Below, in pieces: positions 25,801 through 37,800 of a stretch of 64,000 nt of DNA. The position numbers were made by a program, and so were the translations under genes. The first letter of the stretch is position 1. Each line of letters opens with the position of its first letter. Origin of the DNA: Marthasterias glacialis (Eukaryota > Echinodermata > Asteroidea > Forcipulatida > Asteriidae); assembly GCA_911728455.2 (NCBI GenBank), contig OU452219.1:24929211-24993210 (forward strand), in the 5' to 3' direction. The notes under the pieces were generated by a model that had not been told where the DNA came from, did no database searches, and saw only the letters and a list, made by a program, of their open reading frames with translations.

Positions 25801-28800
25801 CTGAATGGATCTGTGTATTGGTTATCACTAGGCCGAGCATACCAATCTCATCTGAGGCCAAACATTTTGGTGTTGCGTTGCCACAGAGTGGAGGATAATG
25901 GAGGATTCAGGTGAGTCTCTAAGCCAAAGGAACTAGGGAGTTGGGGTTTTAATCCTGGCAGAAAGTGCAGCAAAATGAGAGTTTACGACAACCTGTTAAA
26001 GCAGTTCTAAGGCTAAGCTCCTGAGTATTTTTGTCTTAAGATAAGTCTCAAAGAAGACATCGGCTTGGTAAGTTAGATGTTGACTCCTTTCCAGGGTTGA
26101 GAATGTATGAAAATGAAAAATCATATATATTTGATAGCAAAATCCTCTTGGTCTGGGGATGAAGCTCCTTGAAGAAATAGGATTTTATATTTCAGAAGTT
26201 TATAGACTCTTTACATCACCACTAAAAAAAAACTAGTATACAATTTAAAAATTGATCATAAAAAGAGCTCTGTCTTCCGTCTGTCGCTGTGATGGCAAGT
26301 TAGCCTCTCTCAAGAAAACCTCAAGATCAAGCGAGGTCAATGAAAAATCCTGACAATCCACAGGTCTGCTTTCATTTCCTCATTTTTATACATTTTTTTT
26401 TCAAGAAGTGTCAGCCCTCAATGTAGTGGGACACTTTCACACATTTAAAACCTGGGCCAAATTTCATAATGCTGGTAAGCAGAACATGGTGCTAAGCACA
26501 AATTAGCAGGGAACCAGTCACAAACAATATCTATTACATGATATTTTGGATGGTAACCTTTTTCTGCTAAGCAAGGTTATTCTTGCCAAGCAATTATTTG
26601 TGTGTTTAACAGTTTTATCAAATCAGGCCTTGGTGAAATAAGAGGGGTTGCCTTCCTAACACAATCTGTTTGCCTACCCTTTACATAATTTAACAATTAA
26701 AGATATACCCCATTGTGCTCTTCTAACCTGTTGGGGAAGATCAACAATGCCCGTCTTGTCCTCCAGGGTTCTGTGAGTCAAAAGAAAAGGAAACAATTTT
26801 CTTTAAGTTTCTTGGTCATAACTGCAATGATGTTGAGTAAACAAAACAAAACAGGAAATTAGACTGTTTTTTACTCTACATAAAATGCAACAGTGAAGCT
26901 AATTTGACGCTATCAATTTGCTCCTTTGGGCGCTGAGAAGGTTTGATACATACATCTAAGTATATGTGATGATCGGGGATCATAATAATCTATTAGATAC
27001 AGAATACAATTAAAGATTATGCTCCTCTTATACAAAGTCATTCATGCTCTAGCTCCAACCTGTTGCAAGTCTGCAAACTGCGACCAGGCCTCAGATCTTC
27101 TTCATCAATGACGCTCTTCGTTCCTCAGACTTACTTGGGAAAAGACTGGGCCTTATCCAGCTGCACACTGAATCTCTGGAACTCCTTGCCAGATGAGTTG
27201 ATGAACTTTGAACGAACCTTCTTTCAAGAGCCATCTTAAGACACGTCTCTTCAATCTTTCATTCTACGTACATGTTTAGTGTTTTCCACTGACAGGCACC
27301 TCTGAATGGGCCACCAGATACCTCACATTTTACAAATACTCTGGTATTGTTAATTTTTTTTTATGTTGCACAGAACATTGATCAAGATTCTACGATATAT
27401 AAGAGCACTATAATAGGCGTTGGTTTTAGGCACCAATCATTGTGATGGCTGCCAAATGTAAGGAGATTTCTGTTTTGAAACTGATTTGGTTTGCTTTTAG
27501 GCAATCACAAGTCTGCTGTTTGTTTTCTCGTATTTAAACATATTCTTTCCGTTTTTGTAATTTTTTGCCTGATTGCAACTGAAGATCTTCAGTGTGCTTT
27601 CTAATACTTTCTATGGCCTTAATTATTAAATGAAAAAAAAACTAAATTAAAGGGAAACCCAGCCACATCATATACACACTTTAGGTGGTATATAGAAAAT
27701 GGTAATCGAGGGAAATTGTCATTGCTGTTCAGACTTACACAGAAGAGGCTTTTTTCAAGCTGTAGATGCGAATCAAGAAGTCGCCCTCCTGGTGCTGCTC
27801 AAAGGTAGAGGGGACAATGCAGTAGCGGCCAGGTTTCAGCTTGAAACGTCCCATGATCTCACGGGTGTTGATGAAGGTGTCTGAGCGAGCCTTGGAGGCA
27901 TTGCGCAGGAAATAATCCTTGGGCAGTTTCTCCACTTTGTCGCTTTTGTACTGAAAATAAAAACAATCGGATGACAAGAATGTAAGCTATATTGGTACTT
28001 AATAACTAGGGTTTTACAGTTTTATTGTGAAAAAGTAAAGCCAAATTCCTCAATGGATTATACAAAGATCCTCCCTTAATCTGAAAAATTACAACAAACT
28101 ACAAGAATACTGAATGTTTGGGGGATGTGATTCAAAATTCCTTGGATATCTTACAGCTTCCTCGTGAGTCCTTGGCTTTATAAATTGAATTGAATACAGG
28201 AGTGATCTCTCTTTGGTAGACTCATCTCAATTACCTGTGTTTTCCCTCATCAAAATGTTGTTTTGCAAGTGTTTAGAATGATCTTTTTAAAAAATGGTCG
28301 TACTGATGGCTGCTCTTTATTTGCCACCCACTCCATGGCAAAGCCTACCACCATGACATTGCATAAAGCCTGATTCGCGAATGGCGAAAGCAAAGCAAAT
28401 TTTCTTTCATCACAATTGAAAAACAGCACCTACTGAGTTGTTGTGTCACCCAAATTCGCTTCGCCTTCGTTTTCGCGTGAAGTATGAATCGGGCTTTAGA
28501 ATGATTTAAACAAAACTCCATGCTGATACAAAAAGCTTAAATTCCTCAAAAGAAAAATAAACAAAAAAACGAACAAAACCATGACATCTGGATGATGCAA
28601 ACCTCGTAAATGGCAAAGCCAATGGTCAGATTGCCAATGCCCATCTTGACTTGCTTGCGTCTGTTCTTCTGCAGGAGTCCGATCATGACAGTGGCACCCT
28701 TCTGCTTGGCTGCGGGGGAATCATCCTCATCATCCTCGTCATTCTCATCCTCATCGTCCTCCTCCTCCAGTAACATCTCAATCTGAGGATTGATCCAGAA

Positions 28801-31800
28801 GGTGTCTGGAGAAAATACAAAGGAAGACACCCTCACTCTGATTGACCTTTCAATAACCAGGCATGCTCATAAATTATCAGCGAGCATTGCTAAACGCAGA
28901 GCCAATAGCTAGTTCACACTTGATGTCATACAGTGTTTAAGTCAGCCATCTTTACAGGCAATGATACTTATTTTAGAACACACAACTGTGTGTTATACAC
29001 GTGGGAGTTTTGTTAAATTCCTTGCATGATTGGTCGTTGAATCAATTGGCTGCGAAGAAAAATTAGAACGTTTGTCGTCGCTCACAGCCACAAACCCAAG
29101 ATGCCTAAAATAATGACATATGTAAAGAATTATAACACCCCTTACAAAGCCCTTGCCTTTTGATTGGTTTAGAGCACATCACATGATATGTCTTATTAAA
29201 AAAAAAGTAAAATTGTACGTAAAAATTATAGTAAGCATGTCAATGCCACATCTCGCGCGCACTAAACTGTATAACACAAAGGAACACTGCCTCCCAAAGT
29301 GGCACAATCAAGATTATTGTGATGGTGACGCCAGGTGAATTGGGTCAATAGGTGCCTCAACTAACTATAAAATTGTGTGGGTTTTCCTAGTTGCGGTTTT
29401 CCTCCCACATCTAAATATGAGATTTTCAGGCCTACAGTGCAAGGCACTTTTGAGGGTTCCTTGGTTTCAGTCCCAGAAAGACATAATAATAATAACTGTA
29501 TTAATAAATGAGTTAACAATAAAAAAATACCACATGCTGGCTCTTTTTTGTCAGCTTCATGAGTTTCTGCTTGAAAAAACTCAAATGTCTAAAATTGATC
29601 CCTACTAAATTTGGCATCACATTGAATGCTTGGTTTACAAACCTGGGAAGTTACGGCAGCCACCAGCACTCATGTTTCTCTGCCAACGTCCCTCGACCTC
29701 GTTGACAACCCACTTGCTTTTTTTCTTCTTTCCACCTTGGGCCTTGTCCGGTGACAGATGGCAAATGTCAACACGGCTGTACTCCCTCAAGAAATCAGTG
29801 AACTCCATCCTTTGGAAGGGGGAGGGGTAGAGAAAAAGTGTTGAGTGGAATTTGTTTTTTACAAGAATTCAAAGAAGATTATGGAGTCTAACGGGATGTG
29901 TGTTGTAAGGGTTAAAAAATGGAATCATACTGCAGTATATTGCCAAACAGAATTTTCATAAAGCTGCGAAAAGCACACAAATGCAAGGTCTTAAACAAAT
30001 TAATAAATACTTGGATTTGATGGTTCTGGTACTGTATCCCCACTATTATTATGGGGCAAAGCATGCCAATCTGATTGAGTCCAAATATTTTGGCTGTTGA
30101 GTTATCACAGAATGAAATACTTTTGATGGATTTTTGACAGGGCTAATAGCTGCAACACCTTGGAAGTTTTAATTAAGGTTCTGTTCTCAGTCTGGAACCT
30201 TCGGTCCAATAACTTGGACCACTGGTCTCTGTTTCAAATCTTGAACCACCAGGTTCTGTCTCAGTTTCAGACCTCCAGGTCCTGTCTAAAGCCTAGCCCT
30301 TGACACTTACCAGAACTCTCCATCGTCACTGGTTACTAGACCGAGCTCCCGGCGCTGGCTGTCTGATACAGACTTCCACTCATAGGACCTAGGAATCAAA
30401 GGGATACAGGAAAGATTATACTGTTTGATAGGTTTCAGTTTCCATGTAATTAAAGATTCTGATTAACAAGTTGCCAGCGGGAATCATCCATTTTTTCCTG
30501 TACAGCCTGACAGGATTATTTTCTCAGAGTTGCCGGAATCATTTTTATTTGAGAGTATCAAAACCGTAACTTGACAAAGCCAAGAGAACAAAGATTCTCT
30601 TTAATGCATTGTGAGTTTTGCTTACTCTATCAAGAATATGTCAAACACATGCACTGTGAATTCCGAAACCTCGGCCTGGAGCTCCCAGCCGAGGATTGGT
30701 ACTAAATCCGGAACCAAGGCTGAATCCTCGGTTCTCTCAGACTTGACTCCATTGAGCCGAAGTACAGTTAATAAACAATGGTGGAAGCCTCTCGATGTCT
30801 TATAATCCTCTCCTTGGAATAAAAGAATCTGGGTTTACACAATAACCCTCGCATAATGGTCAAAATACAGCAAAATATTCAAGACCATGTTTCCTCTTTA
30901 TGTGGGTGAAACGAAGTGTTACACGACGTATGCAAAATATTCAAGATCATGTTTCCTCTTCGTGTGTGTGAAATGAAGCTTTACACAGCGTGTGCATGCT
31001 CTGTGTACATTCAGTAGTGGAATGTCCAGGCGACCTTTGTTCTGGTATTCCGATTTTACACAATGGCGTGTTTAAACATCGCCAGTTTTCATTTATACAC
31101 ATCATCCGGCAGCAACTAGTAAAAAACTAAACCAAGAACCTAGTCTGGTGATAAACTACTTTTGATGTACTTTTTTGATGTCTTGTCAATTTTCTTTTTC
31201 GCAAGGTGTTTCGATTAGATTGCAATTAGTTTTGATGTATACCTTGATATTTTTAAAAGAGACCTTTGAATAATTTACCAAGTTTGATAGATTACCCTTT
31301 AAGGTTGTGGATAACATTGGTTACTGTCAAAGCCAAGTCTCTGCACTTTATGTGACCCAACATATACATTCTAGATGAAATAAAAACCTGTGAAAGTTCA
31401 AGCTCAATCGGTCTTTACAGTCAAAAGAAAATAATGGAAAAAAAATATTTTCAAGCATCAAGAGATCAAAACTAACTGTTTTACTCATTTCTCAAAAACT
31501 GTAGCATTTCAAGCACAAATATTTCAAGGGAAGTTTTCCATCATGACTATCTTTATACCATGCAAGTTCTGTGCAAATCTGTGACCACTTATATTTTCAC
31601 TCTTACAAATGCTGTGCAGAATCTTTAATAGAGATTGTCAAATAGATAATGACAAGTTTTACACTGGAAATATTTCTGTTAACTAAACTTGTTTGTGGTA
31701 AGAAACTCAAACATATTTCAGCTGAGTTACTGATGCAATTTATCATTTCATTTTGGCAAGGAACTTGTTCTGTTGAGTAATGGAGTTTTTATGGAGAAAC

Positions 31801-34800
31801 TAGTTCACCGAAGTTTCAACTTTGGTTAAGTGACTAGTTATTATTTAGTTCCTGTTGTTGTTTTGCTGACTTATAAGTACTTAATGCACTGTCAAACAAG
31901 TATCTTTGCCAAGTCACTATATGTGAGTATACAGCCACATACTGTACATGACATATTGAAAAGTTTTTGAATGTTGACAGTCATGTTCGCAACAAAAAGT
32001 TAACTGCTGAGTTATTCATCTACGGAGCCAGATTTTCTGAGGAAATAAATGAGTTGCATACACGTATCAATCTGAGTAAATGAGTAATCGGTTCTGCTGA
32101 GTAACTTACTTATCACTCCATCGTCCGTTCCACTCTACCTGTCCCCAGGGGTTGCGAATACGAATAAGCCTCACAGGCTTAGGATAGTTTTGCAGTTTGA
32201 CCTGAGATGTTGAAGAGAAAAACACATTAAATTTTTGAATGAAAATATTCAACACACTTACATGAAGGGTTTTAAACAGAAGTTGTTAAATATAGTGTCA
32301 AAACTTGCTGTAAATTAAGAAATAGGGGGCCCACATTACTTACAAGACTATCAACAAGTAAATGAACAGTCTCCTTTATACAGTGGTTCGCTGGCCAAAT
32401 GCCAGTAAAAACACCCTAGGACCAGTAACAATTCTCTCCAAGTGGTCCTGCTGGTTAGTTCATTGCTTCCAAAAGCCGCATGAGTTTGTACAGCTTCAAA
32501 TTCCAGTCCCATACAAATGACAACCTTGGAAGGAAACCTTAGAGATATGGACCAGTAAAAAAAACTGACAGACTTATAAAACAACATACATGTACTAACA
32601 TCTCCAGCTGGCAAGTCAAAATTTGAAACAGTGGAAAAGGCACCCAGACAGCCTGGCAAACATCATCCTTAAGGCTGGTTTATAGTCAGTCGTGCGATGT
32701 TCGCACGGCAGTAAAATTGACTAGTAACACAGTTTATACTCATGCTGATGCCTCAGTGACTACAGACTGCAATGAAAAGGCTCAGAGACCAGCAATCACA
32801 GTGCCCGGCGATTATCATCGTGCAACCAGCTATAAACCAGCCTTCACATGTAAGTACAGCAGAACACACGTAAATGATTGGAGACATGGTAGCTCTGAAA
32901 AGTCCCCAACATTTTGACCAGTGTTCTCGTGTCAACTGCAACACAACAACCAATAATTCTGAGCTACAACACCTTGGTCTTGTAGAAATTTTATTATAAT
33001 TCAAGACCTAACAGTGTTAATAGTTGTAATTGCATCCAGAGAACAAAAAAAGCTCTATAGAAAATACATACCCTTTTGACATCTGTGATGGTGTAGGCAT
33101 GGCCCACGATCAGTCCATTGTCTAGCTTGGCCTCCGAGCCCCTGCCGGCCTGGTCAATGGAGCAGCCCATCTGGGCGTCATGGTTGTAGGCACTAAACAG
33201 GATCTTGAAGAGGTTCTTGGGGGCCTTCTTCAGGTCATGGGTCTCGGAGAATCCACCTGTGAAGTCCTCCATAGCCTCCACGACATTACCTCCCTTCAAG
33301 GCCTCATAGGATCCATGTAGTCTGTTGACAATTCATCCAACACATTAAACTCTTTCTTCATTCTGACCTTTTGGAAATAGCACTCTGCACTAATGACTCC
33401 ACTTTTGCTTAAAAATACCCGGATGTCAGACAAACATTCCACCACTCACACGTTCACCGCACCGGCGCACCAGACCGCAGTCACACAGTATACAGCGAGT
33501 TGTATACGTTGTATCAACGTACGCGCCTGTCAGCGAAATTTGACACTTGTCTGAGATGCGGGTACTTTCGTGACCTATTTTTAGCATTAAAGCGGAATGC
33601 TAATGATTTGGGGATAGGGTTTACAAGGCGCTTTTTTTAACAGAAAAAACAAACAAATATTACCAATATGTTTTTTATGAAACAAACCAGTAAGGTTAAG
33701 ACTCACTTGGCATAGGCTTTCTCCAACAAAGCACTCCAAAACTCATTCTTCTCTGCAGAGTGAACAAACACCAGTCTGCCATTGTAGGTCGGTAGGCGAT
33801 CATCGATGACCACCTCCACCCACTTGCCGTATTGCCAGAACCTGAAGTAGAAGGCACCGCAGTAGTTGTTGCGGCCGAAGCCCTGATCCTCAGGACACAC
33901 TTTCTTCAGGAGGTAGTCGTCCAGAGAGAGGGACGCCAGGGCAGCAAGGAACCAACAGTCACCTGTCAGCAAAATAAAAAAGTACAAATGTTGATGGACG
34001 TGTACAGGTCCAAATCTCATGGCATTGCTTACCACAGAATTCTGCACTTACAGCGCCCTGTAAAAACATGTGAATCTATGGGCCGCAAGCACAGAAATCA
34101 AATTGAGTGCCAGTGGCCACCTTCTGCCAATATCAGCAGCCAAAAACCCAAAGTCCTCCATCAAAAAGTCAAGAGTGCATATCTTGAAGGCCATGTACTG
34201 TACACCCATGTTCCCCCAGACCAACCACACCCTTTAAGATGTCACGTTTTGCCAACACCATGTTAGTAAAATTTTGATGGGTTTGGGGTGGTATGTAAGT
34301 TATAATCAAAGTCATAGTCTCAAAAACACATCTTCCCCCTATAATTTTACAAATTATCTGGTAGTGACTTACCAAGTTCTCCCTGGGCAATGTCAAAGCG
34401 ACTTGCCCCTCCCACAAACAACTCTGGGTTCTGGCATAGCTCCTGATAAATGAGAAAATACAATATAGATTGAAATACAAATAATAATAAAACTGCAAAT
34501 CTGGTTATTACATGAGTATTATAACAACCAAATTCTGGAGTAACAACTGATACATTTAGTGTGGCATTTTGCTTAGTAAGCTACAAATAAATGCTATTTA
34601 CTTCTACACAATCCCAACAGAATCTTACAATATGTTCAATTATGTTAATTTTCAGAAAATTAATAAAACCATTTTATTGTTTACAGCTAGTCTTCTGAAG
34701 TAGGATAAGAACTAATGTAGCAAAATGTACATGTTCCGTTCTTTCATTTCAAATGCTTCCGAAAAAGAACCCCCCAAAAATCTCACTTTTATCTTTATTT

Positions 34801-37800
34801 TACCTCACAAATACAAGGCTTAAGAGAAGAATTGGATTGAATTCCATAGCTCCAGGTTGTCTCAAACATGATACAACAGCCCGGAAATGAAACCATACAC
34901 TAAGTAGAACAAGCTCTTCAAGTTTAAAAATTCCCTGAAATATAACCGTGCAGCTGACACAAAAATTGGAGATAAATATGCAATGGATACATGCTCTTTC
35001 CTGTTAACAAATGGGATGATTGGTAGCTCACTTACTAACGCAAACAATTCTCAGAAGTATTTATGCTTTGTGTAAACGAGTTTCTGTCTGCATTTTGTCA
35101 AAACTGGTTAAAAATGGTTGCTGAACCTTTCTCCCTTCAGCTTAAATAGCAGGAACCAATCACAACTATAATATTAATAATAATACTCAGTTCTCATATG
35201 GCACTTTACACCCAATGGGTGTCTCAAAGCATTCATTACTTTTACGACAGGTATGCAGTGCTATGAATTACGAGATCCATTTATGTCATGTATGTAGGAC
35301 CTTGTAAAGGTTTACACATTCATTATACAAGACAATTTGCTTGGTCGTCTGTTTCTTTCCATTAGGAAATCATGCCCTGATGTACTCATCATCTGGTTCC
35401 ACTTTCATAATGCTATTAAGCACAACAATGTGCTAAGCACAGAAAAGTCTTGCTAAGCACAAATGGGTCGCCCGCAAAATGCTCATGACTGGTTTCCTGC
35501 TTTGCAGCTTAACAATGCTTTCTGCTTCACAGAGCCTCTATGAGATTGGCCTCTGTACAGGAGCCCAGCCCACTATTGGCTGCTGACTGAAGGGAGTTAT
35601 CAGCCTGCATTCCATTCCTTTCCCATGTTTGGTGTGTCATCTACCTCCAGTGTTCAGCTGGGAGCAAAGTCCCATTATGATGATGATGTCAATGTACATA
35701 AACTTGTACAAGTACAAAGTACATGTCTGTGATCCCATGGAGGAAGGTGATCCTTTGATCTCATCATACATATAGTACATGTTAATCATTTGAACTACAT
35801 GTAAAGTAACATCATGCAGCCATATTTTTCTCCCATTCACAGAAATCAATGTCGATGAAACCAAACTCAGGCTGGAAGGGCTAATAATAGTCTTACCCCC
35901 TTATTAGAGCCTTTTTTCAAAACCATGGCTTAGGCTTGGGCTCTGTCAGTCATTTTGAAAACGTACACTTTCAGTGCAGGACTTCAAACAGGTGGACAGT
36001 GCCAAATCCTACGCTGTGGTTTTCGAAAATGGCCTTATTATTCCAATTTTTCTTTCAGGCAAACAACTTTGAAATTTCAAAAAACGAGCAAATAGCCAAA
36101 TACACATAACTTTGTTCAGTGTTTTCTCATTTTTTATGGCACTAAATGTACACTATTTTTTCTGAAGAATGTAACAATTTCCTTAAACTTAAATGAACAT
36201 GACCAGCACTAAACTAATCATAATCATTCACCCCTTGCCCTTTTAATTATCCTAATTCTTCAGGTGGCTAACTATTCAACGTACTTCCCAGGTTAACTAA
36301 CCTGAGCAATCCACAACAACACATGTACAATGTTGGAGATAAATATGTTTTGTACAGTGTGACAAAATATTGAGGTGCCATGTGGATGGTAATGTAATAC
36401 AGTGCATAGAGTATCACAGCTTGATATGATGCCTTGACATTCAACATTGATCATCTGTCTAAACATGTGAGCAAACTTGTCAATGATGTTAGCACCGTAC
36501 ATGTATGTTTTGTTATATTTTTTTTTATAAAAGAATGAACAGCTAGAGGTGACCGGTTCAAGAGAATGACCTCCTTTTCTTCTCCAGCCTGCTGCTGAAG
36601 TATATAAACTGGAGTTCATGTTCAGTTCACCTCAGTGCGTTTATCTACAAAATGTAGACAGACATTTTCAGATGATGGTGTACCGTAGATTAGTACAGCC
36701 GTAGATCATTGCTTGCTTTTTACTGTGTATGGTAATTATACCAGTTTAACTCAGATGGATAAAAGAAATACTGCAGGCCAACATATTCATAAAAACGATG
36801 GGGATTTTCTCCTATGAACAAAATCACTCTCCCAGTGCATTTCACACAATTCAAGACAAAACTGTACAAAGAAACTCTCATCTTCATACTTTCCATTAAA
36901 AATTTTTTACGAATGCCGCTTGTAGCTCAAAATTTTGAAGCAAACCATAGTTTGAATTTGGGTGAAAATATCCACGAGACTGCAGGGCTTGTAGCTCAGA
37001 TGGACCACCAGAAATGTTTTTACATTTTATTTGCATTTATTTAAGAGAAGATTGATTTCATTTGTCTAAGTATACTTCGATACTTAACAGAATTGAATGA
37101 TATGTATCAGACTCAAAGTCAACATATGAACATTATTTTCTATTCTTATGAAAGATAACACATTTAAGTATGTGTATTACTGACCAATGGGAGAATTTGG
37201 GAAAAGTCTCCCATTCAAAAGACTGCCAGAATTGTCCACAGTCGTGAGTTTACTGTCCAAAGGACAAAGCAATAATGGCCAAGTGTCATGCTTAAGAACA
37301 CAAGTGTCAAGACCAGGACTCAAACCCACACTCTGCTGATCAGAAACACCAGAGCTTGGGTCCAGTGCGTTCGACCGTTCGGCAACGACATGCCACAAGA
37401 CCTAATACACACAGGACAAAATGACATAAAACATTTGACATGCTCCAAAAATTCCACCATCTTGGGGAAAAATTACAAGGACAAACATACTGAATGTAAC
37501 AATATCACCACTATAAAAATATTTAAAGAATGCAACAACAAAATGTTGGTGAACGAGTAACTGCTGTGTGTACAGTGCTCACTCCACTCCCACAATGGGA
37601 AATTGCATTATTCTCAATACAATTCCGTATCATTTTGTGAGATCAAAGTGCAGTATATAGGGTATTGAATTGAAAGACTGGCTTTTCACACCCTCCCACA
37701 CACTGCTGCTCCTTTGAAATGGGGGGGGGGGGGGGGCTGTGATGTAAGCCGACTAAGTTGGGGCTGTGAGAAACTGGTTATTCCACCGCATGGAGTTGAA

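Larger units (their letters stand above)
21221..26727. other. Calpain intron between exons 10 and 11
   Basis: This is 5.5 kb with no exon recognised. It contains a tRNA-like SINE (23812-23885), a MITE (24378-24679), a long terminal-inverted-repeat element (25557-25811) and an M1 MITE (26453-26630). The rest is AT-rich with short homopolymers. Confidence 0.55.
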
